Source of the DNA: Sphingomonas sp. Ag1
GTDB lineage: Bacteria > Pseudomonadota > Alphaproteobacteria > Sphingomonadales > Sphingomonadaceae
Length of the DNA stretch: 64,000 nt
Assembly: GCF_000980895.1 (NCBI RefSeq)
Contig: NZ_LAZX01000086.1
Coordinates: forward strand, 53,719-117,718
Reading direction: 5' to 3'
The translations under genes were made by a program, and so were the position numbers. Under the pieces are notes generated by a model. The model did not search any database, was not told the DNA's origin, and saw nothing but the letters and a program-made list of their open reading frames with translations. Positions 7,384 through 15,204 of this stretch are shown here, piece after piece (positions within the stretch are counted from its first letter, which is position 1; every line of letters starts with the position of its first letter).

Positions 7384-9003
7384 TCATGTCACCAGCCGCC
7401 GCAATCCCGCAAGTGTATCCGCCTCCGCCGCCGGCTTGTCGGTCCTGATCCGCGCGATACGGGGGAAGCGCATCGCGACGCCCGATTTGTGCCGTTTTGA
7501 TACGTGGATCGAGTCGAACGCTACCTCCAGCACCAGCGTCTTTTCCACCTCGCGCACCGGGCCGAAGCGGTTGAGCGTGTTGTTGCGCACGAACTTGTCG
7601 AGCTGCTTCAGTTCCTCGTCGGTGATCCCGGAATAGGCCTTGCCCACCGGCAGCAGCTCGCCATCCTCGGTCCAGCAGCCAAAGGTATAGTCGCTGTAGA
7701 AGGACGATCGCCGCCCATTGCCGCGCTGCGCATACATCATCACGCAATCGGCGGTCAGCGGATCGCGCTTCCATTTGTACCACAGGCCCACGCGCCGCCC
7801 GGTGACATAGGGCGAATCGCGCCGCTTCAGCATCACGCCCTCGATCGCCGCATCGCGCGCGCCGGCGCGGATGCCCTCCAGCGCGGTGAAATCCTCCGCC
7901 TCGATCAACGCGGAAACATCGAACCGCTCCGGGTTCAGCCGGCTGGCGAAATCCTCCAGCCGCCCGCGCCGCTCGTGCCAGGGCAGCGCGCGCAGATCCT
8001 CCTCCCCGTCGAGCAGGATATCGTACAGCCGCACGAACGCCGGCGCTTCCTCCAGCATCTTGGCGGAGACGACCTTGCGCCCCAGCCGCTGCTGCAACGC
8101 GTTGAAGCTCGCCGCCCCGCCGCCTTCCTCATCACCCTTGCCGCCCAGTGCGGCGCCCAGTGCGATCCCCTGCGCCTCGCCCTTCACCAGCAATTCGCCG
8201 TCCACCGCGCCCGCCTCGGCAAAGGCGCTGGCGACATCGGGAAAGGCGCGGGTCACGTCATCGCCGGTGCGGCTGTACAGCCGCGTATCGCCTGCGACAT
8301 GGACGATCTGGACCCGGATGCCGTCCCATTTCCACTCCGCGGCATAATCGGAAAGGTCGACGCGCAGGTCTTCCAGCGGGTGCGCCAGCATGAACGGGCG
8401 AAACACCGGCACATTGGCCGGCGTCGGCTGCGCGCCGCGTCCCTCGGCCCAGGCGAACAGGCTTTCGTAGGGCGGGTCGATCCCGTGCCACACCTCCTCG
8501 ACCGCATCGACGTCGATCGCGAAGGCATCGGCCAGCGCCTGCTTGGCCAGCCGCGCTGACACCCCGACGCGAAGCGCGCCCGTCGCCATCTTCAGCAGCG
8601 CGAAACGCTCCTCGGCGTTCAGCTGGTCCAGCATCTGCGCCAGCGCCGCCGGTGCCTGCCCGCGCGGCAGCGTCAGCAACCGTTCGACCACCGCGCCGAC
8701 CGACAGCGCTTCAGCCGCCATCGGCGTCTCCGGCGTCGGCCACAGCAGCGCCACCGTCTCCGCCGAATCGCCGACATAATCGCGGCTCATCCGGTACAGC
8801 ACCGGATCGACCCGCTCCTCGATCAGCGCGCGGATCACCGCCGGCTTGACCCCCGGGATGTCGAGGTCGCCGGTCAGCGCGGCCATCGCCCAGCCCCGGT
8901 CGGGATCGGGCGTGGTCTTCAGATAATCGCCGATCAGCCTCAGCTTTGCCGTGCGCGACCGGGTGTAGATGAGCGAATCGAGAAGCTGCGCAAAGGCGTG
9001 CAT
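7384..9003 (-). CDS. ATP-dependent DNA ligase (cisplatin damage response type)
   Basis: A 539-residue DNA ligase: N-terminal alpha-helical DNA-binding domain, then the adenylation domain with the nucleotidyl lysine in EWKWDGIR (K225), then an OB domain with LWYKWKRDP. Family knowledge: these ligases often sit in a damage-response cluster with a Lhr-type helicase, an exonuclease and a PdeM-type phosphoesterase. That cluster is absent here. A glycine-rich insertion of roughly 20 residues (around GGKGDEEGGGAAS, residues 290-310) interrupts the adenylation domain. The start MHAFAQLLDSL is the usual family N-terminus. Confidence 0.92.
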   Translation of the reverse strand: MHAFAQLLDSLIYTRSRTAKLRLIGDYLKTTPDPDRGWAMAALTGDLDIPGVKPAVIRALIEERVDPVLYRMSRDYVGDSAETVALLWPTPETPMAAEALSVGAVVERLLTLPRGQAPAALAQMLDQLNAEERFALLKMATGALRVGVSARLAKQALADAFAIDVDAVEEVWHGIDPPYESLFAWAEGRGAQPTPANVPVFRPFMLAHPLEDLRVDLSDYAAEWKWDGIRVQIVHVAGDTRLYSRTGDDVTRAFPDVASAFAEAGAVDGELLVKGEAQGIALGAALGGKGDEEGGGAASFNALQQRLGRKVVSAKMLEEAPAFVRLYDILLDGEEDLRALPWHERRGRLEDFASRLNPERFDVSALIEAEDFTALEGIRAGARDAAIEGVMLKRRDSPYVTGRRVGLWYKWKRDPLTADCVMMYAQRGNGRRSSFYSDYTFGCWTEDGELLPVGKAYSGITDEELKQLDKFVRNNTLNRFGPVREVEKTLVLEVAFDSIHVSKRHKSGVAMRFPRIARIRTDKPAAEADTLAGLRRLVT

Positions 9004-9079
9004 GGCCGCTCCAACGCACGGCATCGGCGAACCGCTCCGGCGATGGCCTCGGCGGCGCACTGGCGCTAGCGACACCGGC

Positions 9080-9919
9080 ATGATCCGCAGGCATCCCATC
9101 ATCGTCGCGCTCCTTCTCCTCCTCGTCGCAGCCGGCGGCGTGCTGGCCGTCCTCGGCTGGCAGGAGGCGCATCGCGATCCGGTGATCCGCCCCGGCTCGA
9201 TCGCGCTGTCGGGCTGGCCCGCCGGCCACCCGCCGCTCACCATTGCCCTCGCCAGCGATATCCACATCGGCGGCGGCGCGATGGACGGCGACCGCCTCGC
9301 CCGCATCGTGGCGCAGATCAACGCCGCCGCCCCCGACCTGATCGTCCTCGCCGGCGACTTCATCGACGGGCATGACGCTGAGACCGCGCGCGACAATGCG
9401 CCCGTTCTGACCCAGGCGCTGCGCGGGCTGCGCGCGCCGCTCGGCACGATCGCAGTGCTGGGCAACCACGATCATGACAGCGATCCCGCCAGGATCGCCG
9501 CCGCGCTTGCCGCGGCAAACATCGCGGTGCTCGACAATGCCGCCACGCAGCGCGGCCCGCTGGCGATCGGCGTGGTGGGCGACGCCTATAGCGGCAACGA
9601 CGATCTGCCGGTGACGCTGCGCGCGCTCGCCCGCCTCTCCGGCCCACGGCTGCTCGTCACGCATTCGCCCGATATCGCGCCGGACATGCCGGCGGACATA
9701 TCGCTGCTGCTCGCCGGGCACACCCATTGCGGCCAGGTCGTGCTGCCGCTCGTCGGCGCGCTGTGGGTCCCCTCGCGCTTCGGCGATCGCTACCGCTGCG
9801 GCATCATCCGCGAGGGCGCGCGCACCGTCGTCACCAGCGCCGGGCTCGGCACCAGCCTACTGCCGCTCCGCTACCGCGCCCCGCCGGACGTGTGGCTGCT
9901 TCGGCTCGGCGCGGATTGA
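9080..9919 (+). CDS. membrane-anchored metallophosphoesterase (YaeI-like)
   Basis: A 279-residue protein with an N-terminal membrane anchor (RRHPIIVALLLLLVAAGG) and a calcineurin-like catalytic domain: SDIHIG, GDFID, GNHDHD and GHTHCGQ supply the bimetal ligands. Related proteins (YaeI/YkuE) act on lipid-linked phosphates at the periplasmic face; the substrate here is unknown. It is divergent from the DNA ligase, 76 bases apart. It is not the PdeM type that normally accompanies such ligases. Confidence 0.88.
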   Translation: MIRRHPIIVALLLLLVAAGGVLAVLGWQEAHRDPVIRPGSIALSGWPAGHPPLTIALASDIHIGGGAMDGDRLARIVAQINAAAPDLIVLAGDFIDGHDAETARDNAPVLTQALRGLRAPLGTIAVLGNHDHDSDPARIAAALAAANIAVLDNAATQRGPLAIGVVGDAYSGNDDLPVTLRALARLSGPRLLVTHSPDIAPDMPADISLLLAGHTHCGQVVLPLVGALWVPSRFGDRYRCGIIREGARTVVTSAGLGTSLLPLRYRAPPDVWLLRLGAD

Positions 9920-9922
9920 CGA

Positions 9923-9943
9923 TTCATATACGGTTCATATACG
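9923..9943 (+). promoter_or_regulatory. tandem 10-bp direct repeat, likely operator of the ParD-like/map pair
   Basis: TTCATATACG occurs at 9923-9932 and again at 9934-9943, so the copies are offset by 11 bases, one helical turn. The second copy ends 28 bases before the ParD-like start. Ribbon-helix-helix proteins bind short direct repeats with such spacing and usually repress their own operon, so autoregulation is a reasonable inference. The AT-rich TATACG could also serve as a -10 element. Confidence 0.5.
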
Positions 9944-9971
9944 CACGACTCATCACTTTGGAGCGGCCGGC

Positions 9972-10178
9972 ATGGGAATTGTGAAGATCGACGACGCCCT
10001 GCACGAGGATGTCCGCCGCGCCAGCGCCGTGATGTGCCGCTCGATCAATGCCCAGGCGGAATTCTGGATGAAGATCGGCATGTTGGCTGAAACCAATCCC
10101 ACGATGTCGTTCAACGAGATCATCCGGACGCAGCTCGCGGCCGTTCCCGCCGACCTCCCGCGCCTCTCGGTCGCCTGA
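9972..10178 (+). CDS. ParD-like family protein
   Basis: A 68-residue protein matching the ParD-like antitoxin family (PF11903): a short beta-strand (GIVKIDDALHEDVRRASA) followed by two helices, ending in a conserved SFNEIIRTQLA. In canonical ParDE modules the next gene is the toxin ParE; here, 9 bases downstream, it is a methionine aminopeptidase. Likely a dimeric DNA-binding protein; whether it also binds MetAP is open. Confidence 0.78.
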   Translation: MGIVKIDDALHEDVRRASAVMCRSINAQAEFWMKIGMLAETNPTMSFNEIIRTQLAAVPADLPRLSVA

Positions 10179-10187
10179 AAGCCTCCC

Positions 10188-10979
10188 ATGACGAAGAATG
10201 GCCTGATCAAGACTCCGGACGAACTGGCGCTGATGCGCATCTCCGGCCGGCTGCTCGCCAGCGTGTTCGAAATGCTTGATCGCCAGGATCTCGCCGGCAT
10301 GTCGACGCTCGCGGTCAACGATCTCGTCGAACATTTCATCACCGTCGATCTCGCCGCGCGTCCCGCCAGCAAGGGGCAATATGGCTATGGCTATGTGCTG
10401 AACTGCTCGCGCAACGAAGTCGTCTGCCACGGCGTGCCGAGCGCTGACGAGATCATCCGCGACGGCGACATCATCAACCTCGACATCACGCTGGAAAAGA
10501 ACGGCTTCATCGCCGATTCCAGCAAGACCTATATGGTCGGCACCGTCTCTCCCCAGGCGCGCCGGCTGGTGCGTGTCGCGCAGGAGGCGATGTGGCAGGG
10601 TATCCGGCAGGTACGGCCCGATGCGCACATCGGCGACATCGGCTTTGCGATCGAACGCCATGCCAAGAAGAACGGCTATTCGGTCGTGCGCGACTATTGC
10701 GGCCACGGCATCGGGCGGGAAATGCATGAGGAGCCGCAGGTGCTGAACTACGGCCGCCCCGGCACGGGCACCCGCATGCGACCCGGCATGGTGTTCACCG
10801 TCGAACCGATGATCAATCAGGGCAGCCGCAAGGTCGCGACGCTGGACGACGAATGGACCGTCGTGACGGCCGACGGCAAGCTGTCGGCACAGTTCGAACA
10901 CACGGTCTCGGTTACGGAAAACGGGGTCGAGATCCTGACCCTGCGCAGCGACGAACAACCGTCGCTCGGGAAGAACTAA
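10188..10979 (+). CDS. map: type I methionine aminopeptidase
   Basis: A 263-residue MetAP that removes the initiator methionine from nascent proteins. The metal ligands are intact: Asp in INLDITL, Asp in FIADSSK, His in CGHGIGREMHEEP, Glu in FTVEPMI and Glu in AQFEHTV. There is no N-terminal zinc finger, so it is the short Ia form. Paired with the ParD-like gene in a two-gene unit. Whether this is the only map in the genome cannot be seen; ParD-linked copies may be additional paralogues. Confidence 0.93.
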   Translation: MTKNGLIKTPDELALMRISGRLLASVFEMLDRQDLAGMSTLAVNDLVEHFITVDLAARPASKGQYGYGYVLNCSRNEVVCHGVPSADEIIRDGDIINLDITLEKNGFIADSSKTYMVGTVSPQARRLVRVAQEAMWQGIRQVRPDAHIGDIGFAIERHAKKNGYSVVRDYCGHGIGREMHEEPQVLNYGRPGTGTRMRPGMVFTVEPMINQGSRKVATLDDEWTVVTADGKLSAQFEHTVSVTENGVEILTLRSDEQPSLGKN

Positions 10980-11041
10980 AGCAACGGGCCGTACGCGCCG
11001 GCGCAGGAGGAATCTTCCGCCCCGCACCGACGCGCATCAGC

Positions 11042-11227
11042 CTAGTCGATCGCGTCCTTGATGGCCCTGCCGGTCATCAGCGCCAGCACCAGCAGCACGA
11101 CGAAGATCGCAATCGCGATGAAGAACAGCACCTTGGCGATGCCGACGAAGGCGCCGCCGATCCCGCCAAAGCCCAACGCGCCGAGCACGAGGCCCGCGAC
11201 AAGGAAGATCAGCGCCCATTTCAGCAT
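11042..11227 (-). CDS. DUF1328 family small membrane protein
   Basis: A 61-residue protein with two hydrophobic helices separated by a glycine-rich turn ([14 protein letters not shown]), the DUF1328/YtjA pattern. These are inner-membrane proteins of unknown function, often induced by stress. It follows dps by 6 bases on the same strand, consistent with a shared stress transcript. Confidence 0.88.
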   Translation of the reverse strand: MLKWALIFLVAGLVLGALGFGGIGGAFVGIAKVLFFIAIAIFVVLLVLALMTGRAIKDAID

Positions 11228-11233
11228 CGCGGC

Positions 11234-11737
11234 TTATCCCCGACCCTTGCGGCTGGCCTCGAACAGGAACCAGGCGCGCTCCTCGGCCTGATCGGTCCAT
11301 TCGTCGACGATGCCGCTGGTGGCATTGTCCTTCGCTTCCTCTGCCGCTTCCTTGACGGCGCGGAAGCTCTCGACCAGCTTCAGATTGTCGTCGCGCAGCT
11401 CGGCCAGCATCTCGTCCGCCGGCACGAAATCGCGATCATTGTCGGAAATTGTCTGGCGGCGCGAAATGTCGCCGATCGAGCGCAGCGTGACGTTGCCCGT
11501 CTTGCGCACGCGCTCAGCGATCGCGTCAGTGACGCCCAGGATCTGGGCCGCCTGGTCGTCGAGCATCAGGTGATAGTCGCGGAAATGCGGCCCCGACACA
11601 TGCCAGTGGAAATTCTTGGTCTTCAGGTACAGCGCATAGCAATCTGCCAGCGACGAATTGAGCGCGTCCGCCACCGTGCGCGTGTCGTTGCGCGGCAGGT
11701 CGGAGGGGGTTTTCAGGTCAGGCGCGATGTCGGCCAC
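11234..11737 (-). CDS. dps: Dps family DNA-binding/ferritin-like protein
   Basis: A 167-residue Dps/miniferritin. The ferroxidase site residues are in NFHWHVSGPHFRDYHLMLDDQ and the four-helix bundle length fits. Dps oligomers oxidise and store iron with peroxide and may coat DNA. The start is a GTG reading VADIAPDL, because GGAGG lies 8 bases upstream of it; no ATG fits. Followed 6 bases later by the DUF1328 gene. No general-stress (GGAAC...CGTT) promoter was found upstream. Confidence 0.9.
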   Translation of the reverse strand: MADIAPDLKTPSDLPRNDTRTVADALNSSLADCYALYLKTKNFHWHVSGPHFRDYHLMLDDQAAQILGVTDAIAERVRKTGNVTLRSIGDISRRQTISDNDRDFVPADEMLAELRDDNLKLVESFRAVKEAAEEAKDNATSGIVDEWTDQAEERAWFLFEASRKGRG

Positions 11738-11830
11738 GGTACATACCTCCACAAAGCTGGGATTTCGTTGCGACAACGGCCTGATCGCCGAATCTATCCC
11801 TCCCCGTGAAATCCCGGACAGCCGTGTGCG

Positions 11831-12397
11831 CTACAGCAGCCGCACCGCATTCAGCCCGGCGATCACCCCCGTCACGACGAGCACGGACGCCGAGGCGATG
11901 CGGATCGCGGGCTGCGGCAGCGCCAGCCAGCGCCGCTCGCCGATCACCGCCGCTGGCGCCACCACCGAAAGCGCGCCCAGCGTGCCACCGACCGCCGCCA
12001 GCCACGGCAGCTCGCTCCGCGCCGCCAGCCCCAGCACGATGAACTGCATCCGGTCACCCACGATCATGATCGCCAGCCCCAGCACGCTGGTCGCCACCGC
12101 CCCCAGCCGCCAGCCGCTCAGCCGGTCGGGCGTGCGCGATCGCAGCGTCGTGCTCAGCCCCGCCAGCACCAGCGCCAGCGCGAGCAGCAACTGGCGTGCC
12201 TCCGGCGTCAGCAGCGGCGCGATCCACGATGCCGCGACAACCCCCAGCGCATAATTGCCGGCCAGCGCCACCGCGGCGGCGGCAATCACCAGCGCGGGCG
12301 ATCGGAAACGGTCGGCCAGGATCGCCGCCAGCCACGGCGTCTTGTCCCCCGCCTGGCAGATCGCGCCCAGGACCAGCGCGGCCATCAGCGCATCCAC
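11831..12397 (-). CDS. TMEM165/GDT1 family membrane protein
   Basis: About 188 residues, six or seven hydrophobic helices in two repeats. The first repeat carries the AGDKTPW motif and the second GDRMQF, variants of the family's E-x-G-D-(K/R)-(T/S) signature for divalent cation (Mn/Ca) transport. The second motif is degenerate. Start set at a GTG (VDALMAAL) preceded by GGGGA; an ATG three codons later is also possible. Upstream of dps on the same strand, 93 bases away. Confidence 0.82.
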   Translation of the reverse strand: MDALMAALVLGAICQAGDKTPWLAAILADRFRSPALVIAAAAVALAGNYALGVVAASWIAPLLTPEARQLLLALALVLAGLSTTLRSRTPDRLSGWRLGAVATSVLGLAIMIVGDRMQFIVLGLAARSELPWLAAVGGTLGALSVVAPAAVIGERRWLALPQPAIRIASASVLVVTGVIAGLNAVRLL

Positions 12398-12524
12398 GTT
12401 CGTCGTCCCCCGTCTGCCGTCCGATTCGCCACGCGCGCCTTGTGGTGCATGCCGGCGGGCCATTCCATGGTCGCATTCACCGTGGCAGATAGGGGCTCAA
12501 GAGGGCGTTAAGCCACGCCGCTGC

Positions 12525-12553
12525 TTGACTTCGCCCGCCCCATCGGCCATTGC
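12525..12553 (+). promoter_or_regulatory. probable rpmG promoter
   Basis: TTGACT at 12525-12530 is a good -35 box. A weak -10 (CATTGC) starts 17 bases later. This lies about 75 bases upstream of the rpmG start. The -35 is convincing, the -10 is not. Confidence 0.35.
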
Positions 12554-12626
12554 GCCGACCGTTGGAAGCGGCGCGCCCACGCTCGCCGCTCCTTTTTTGT
12601 TTGCTACAGAACAGGATTCGCGGGTC

Positions 12627-12794
12627 ATGGCCAAGCCGACCACCGTCAAGATCAAGCTCGTCAGCTCGGCCGATACCGGCTTCTTCTACGTCACCAAGAA
12701 GAATCCGCGGACCAAGACCGAGAAGCTCAGCTTCAACAAGTACGATCCCGTCGTGCGCAAGCACGTCGAGTTCAAGGAAGCGAAGATCAAGTAA
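12627..12794 (+). CDS. rpmG: 50S ribosomal protein L33
   Basis: A 55-residue ribosomal protein L33: [20 protein letters not shown] at the N-terminus and the [18 protein letters not shown] end are diagnostic. There are no Cys pairs, so it is the zinc-free (C-minus) form. It is a single gene flanked by genes on the opposite strand and followed by a series of hairpins. Confidence 0.97.
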   Translation: MAKPTTVKIKLVSSADTGFFYVTKKNPRTKTEKLSFNKYDPVVRKHVEFKEAKIK

Positions 12795-12803
12795 GTCGCG
12801 ATT

Positions 12804-12930
12804 CGTCATGCTCCCGGTGGGCATGACGTCAATCGATCGATTGGCCGGCGGCACGCCCGATTGATGGGCGCCGCCGGATGGTACCCCGCTTGCGGGGACC
12901 GCCCAGGCCCTGTCACAGCAGGGCCTTTCC
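12804..12930 (+). terminator. hairpin series after rpmG
   Basis: Four adjacent stem-loops fill the gap after rpmG: CGTCATGC/GCATGACG (12804-12828), CCGGCGGC/GCCGCCGG (12845-12877), CCCCGC/GCGGGG (about 12884-12897) and AGGCCCTG/CAGGGCCT (12905-12926) followed by TTTCC. The last has the best terminator character for the plus strand. The facing minus-strand gene stops at 12942, so the same structures may also serve it. Confidence 0.5.
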
Positions 12931-12941
12931 AGCAGCCGCAC

Positions 12942-13649
12942 CTATTTCGCGGCCGGCTTGCCACAGCTCACCGGACCACCTCCAGCGGAGCGTACGGTGC
13001 AGGTGGCGTCACCCGCGACGGTGACCTTCCCCAGCCCGGTATTCGTCACCGATGCGGTATAGCGCGCGCGTGCGCGTGTTTCCCCCGGCCCGGTCAGCAG
13101 AACGGTCAGGTCCTTCGTGAGCAGCCCGGAGGCGTCGATCGTCCCCGGACCATCGGTGATCAGCCGCGTCCGGTTCGCCTGCCCGCCGGCGGTGATCGTC
13201 CCGGCGCCGACCAGCGACGCGGCCAGCTGATCCGCGTCCACACGCGCGGCCTCGACCCTGCCAGACCCGGCGAGTGACAGCTCCACGCGCTGCCCCGCCA
13301 TGCGGTTGACCGTGACATTCGCGCCGGCACTCACCGCCAGCGAATTCAGCCGCGGCGTGCGCAGCACAATGACGGGGGGCGCGGCATTGTCAGCGCGAAA
13401 CGTCTCGCCCCATCCGCCAGTACCCAGCCGTACCGACAGGGTCCCGCCATTCACCGCCACGGCGATCCGCTCGATCAGCTGGCGCTCGCCGCTGGCCGTG
13501 GCGCCGGGCGACGCGCCGGCCTCGATCCGCACCTCGAACGGCCCGTCGACCCGCACCCGCTCGAAACTGCCGACCGAAAACACCCGCTCCGCGGCCAGGG
13601 CGGGTAAGGGGGCCAGCAACAGCGGAAGAGCGAGCGCGCCTGTTCTCAT
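12942..13649 (-). CDS. head-GIN domain protein (DUF2807), secreted
   Basis: A 235-residue exported protein: signal peptide MRTGALALPLLLAPLPALAAE, then a repetitive beta-structure (DUF2807) with short GAG/GSG turns such as SAGANVTV, LAGSGRVEA and LVGAGTITA. The fold is a right-handed beta-helix-like putative auto-transporter adhesin head; function unproven. It ends with a Cys pair (DATCTV, VSCGK). It lies 39 bases downstream of a second DUF2807 gene, suggesting duplication. Start placed at the Met that begins the signal peptide. Confidence 0.85.
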   Translation of the reverse strand: MRTGALALPLLLAPLPALAAERVFSVGSFERVRVDGPFEVRIEAGASPGATASGERQLIERIAVAVNGGTLSVRLGTGGWGETFRADNAAPPVIVLRTPRLNSLAVSAGANVTVNRMAGQRVELSLAGSGRVEAARVDADQLAASLVGAGTITAGGQANRTRLITDGPGTIDASGLLTKDLTVLLTGPGETRARARYTASVTNTGLGKVTVAGDATCTVRSAGGGPVSCGKPAAK

Positions 13650-13688
13650 GCGATGAGGTGGCACCAACTCACCGCTGGCTGCAAGCGC

Positions 13689-14417
13689 TCATCCGCCGCA
13701 GCGCACGTCACCCGTACCCATCTTGCTCACCTTGCAGCGCGCCTTGGGCCCCAGATCGACATCGCCCGTGCCCATGATCGACACACTGGCTTCGCCATCG
13801 ATCAGCGCCTGGACATTGCCCGTCCCGGCGATCTTCACCGATGCCCGCGATCCGCGCAGATCCTTGCCGTCGACGTCGCCCGCACCGGCGATCGACACGT
13901 CGATTTCCTGCGCCTGCCCCGCGGCGGTGACCGTGCCCGACCCGGCGATCGACAGCTTCAGCGCGTCCACCGTCACGCGGTTCAGGCCCAGCGACCCCGC
14001 CCCGGCAATGTCGCCAGTAAAGGCGGCGCCGTCGACGCGGTCGATCGCCACGTCGCCCGCCCCGGCGAGCCGCGCGGCCTCGATCCGCGGCATGGTGACA
14101 AAGACCTTCGCCGACCCGGAGCTCCAGCCGATGCCGCCCGTCGTCTTTCGGGAGATCCGCAGCCGGTCACCCTCGCGGACGATCTTCAGACGCTCCAGCG
14201 CGTCGGGATCACCCTCCGCGTGCACCGAAAAGCCGGCCCCGACCCGGACGTCGACATCGTCAGGCCCGCGCTGATCGATCTGCGTGAAATCCGTCACGGC
14301 ATAGGTGCGGCTGGATCCATCACCCTGCCCGCGCACCCCCGGCGTGTCGTCGTCGCCCGACAACGTGCCACCACAGGCAGCGGTCGGGATCAGCGCGCCG
14401 ATCACCAGCCAGCGCAT
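13689..14417 (-). CDS. head-GIN domain lipoprotein (DUF2807)
   Basis: A 242-residue protein starting with a lipoprotein signal MRWLVIGALIPTAAC (lipidated Cys15), then DUF2807 repeats with turns GAGDV, GAGSL, GSGTV, GAGDV, GTGNV and GTGDV. It is probably anchored in the envelope. It is the upstream partner of the next DUF2807 gene on the same strand. Two Cys near the end (ARCKV, VRCGG) match the arrangement in its neighbour. An upstream in-frame start is possible, but the lipobox fits this one. Confidence 0.85.
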   Translation of the reverse strand: MRWLVIGALIPTAACGGTLSGDDDTPGVRGQGDGSSRTYAVTDFTQIDQRGPDDVDVRVGAGFSVHAEGDPDALERLKIVREGDRLRISRKTTGGIGWSSGSAKVFVTMPRIEAARLAGAGDVAIDRVDGAAFTGDIAGAGSLGLNRVTVDALKLSIAGSGTVTAAGQAQEIDVSIAGAGDVDGKDLRGSRASVKIAGTGNVQALIDGEASVSIMGTGDVDLGPKARCKVSKMGTGDVRCGG

Positions 14418-14518
14418 GATCGATCGCCCGCGCGAACGATTGCGCTTAGATTCCGACGCCTCATTGCTGTGATCAACTCGGTTCGACGAAAAAAGTAGAT
14501 CAGATTGCATCATATCAG

Positions 14519-14556
14519 CCTGCCCGGTGTATTTGCTAGATAATACACCAGGCAGG
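14519..14556. promoter_or_regulatory. long inverted repeat upstream of the head-GIN lipoprotein gene
   Basis: CCTGCC (14519-14524) and GGTGTATT (14526-14533) pair with AATACACC (14542-14549) and GGCAGG (14551-14556), with one mismatch and an 8-base AT-rich centre. The centre contains -10-like sequence (TATTAT on the minus strand). Position about 100 bases upstream of the lipoprotein start suggests an operator over its promoter; a terminator role is unlikely because a T-run is absent. Confidence 0.5.
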
Positions 14557-14584
14557 AACGAACGCAACGGTCGTTTCACATGCG

Positions 14585-14620
14585 AAAAGGGCGGCCTTCC
14601 GTCGGGAAGACCGCCCTTTT
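14585..14620 (-). terminator. intrinsic terminator of carD
   Basis: AAAAGGGCGG plus six further pairs form a 16-bp stem around a 4-base loop (GTCG), with a TTTT run on the minus strand after the stem. It lies 36 bases after the carD stop. The symmetric A/T flanks could let it work in both directions. Confidence 0.85.
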
Positions 14621-14656
14621 CGAAAACCGGCCGCAAGCGCGGTCGGTCTGGCTGGA

Positions 14657-15190
14657 TCAGGCCGGAACCTTGTCCTTGTTGTAGATCGCGGCGGCATCGC
14701 GGAGGATCTCGAGGATCTTCTCCTGCGCCGCCGGCTCGTCGATCTGCTCCATCGCGGCCAGTTCGCGCGCCAGACGGCTGCACGCACCTTCGAAGATCTG
14801 CCGCTCGGAATAGCTCTGCTCGGGCTGATCGTCGGCACGGAACAGGTCGCGGACCACTTCGGCGATCGACACCAGGTCGCCCGAGTTGATCTTCGCTTCA
14901 TATTCCTGGGCGCGGCGCGACCACATGGTGCGCTTGACCTTGGGCTTGCCCTTCAGCGTCTCCATCGCCTCGCGCATCGTCTTGTCCGACGACAGCTTCC
15001 GCATCCCCACGCTTTCCGCCTTGTTGGTCGGAACGCGCAGCGTCATCTTTTCCTTCTCGAAGCGCAGCACGTAGAGCTCGAGCTGCATGCCGGCAATTTC
15101 TTGTTTCTGCAGCTCGATTACGCGGCCCACGCCATGCTTGGGATAAACGACATAATCACCGACATCGAAATGCAGCGCCTTGGCAGCCAT
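14657..15190 (-). CDS. carD: CarD family transcriptional regulator
   Basis: A 177-residue CarD/CdnL protein that binds RNA polymerase beta and stabilises open complexes at many promoters. The N-terminal RNAP-interacting Tudor-like domain (FDVGDYVVYPKHGVGRV) and the helical C-terminal DNA-binding domain (TMWSRRAQEYEAKINSGD) are clear. It sits downstream of fdxA on the same strand with a 308-base gap, so it probably has its own promoter, and it has a strong terminator. A 14-bp palindrome overlaps its Shine-Dalgarno sequence. Confidence 0.95.
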   Translation of the reverse strand: MAAKALHFDVGDYVVYPKHGVGRVIELQKQEIAGMQLELYVLRFEKEKMTLRVPTNKAESVGMRKLSSDKTMREAMETLKGKPKVKRTMWSRRAQEYEAKINSGDLVSIAEVVRDLFRADDQPEQSYSERQIFEGACSRLARELAAMEQIDEPAAQEKILEILRDAAAIYNKDKVPA

Positions 15191-15204
15191 AGGATCCGGA
15201 TCCT
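15191..15204 (-). promoter_or_regulatory. palindrome covering the carD ribosome binding site
   Basis: AGGATCCGGATCCT is a perfect 14-bp palindrome directly adjoining the carD start codon; on the minus strand it is preceded by GG, so the ribosome-binding GGAGG is partly inside its 5' half. Formation of a hairpin or binding of a protein could mask the site. It may also be coincidence. Confidence 0.4.

Noticed and set aside
11738..11830. General stress (EcfG-type GGAAC...CGTT) promoter before dps; the GT4 upstream region was checked too
   Set aside because: No match with suitable spacing in either region.
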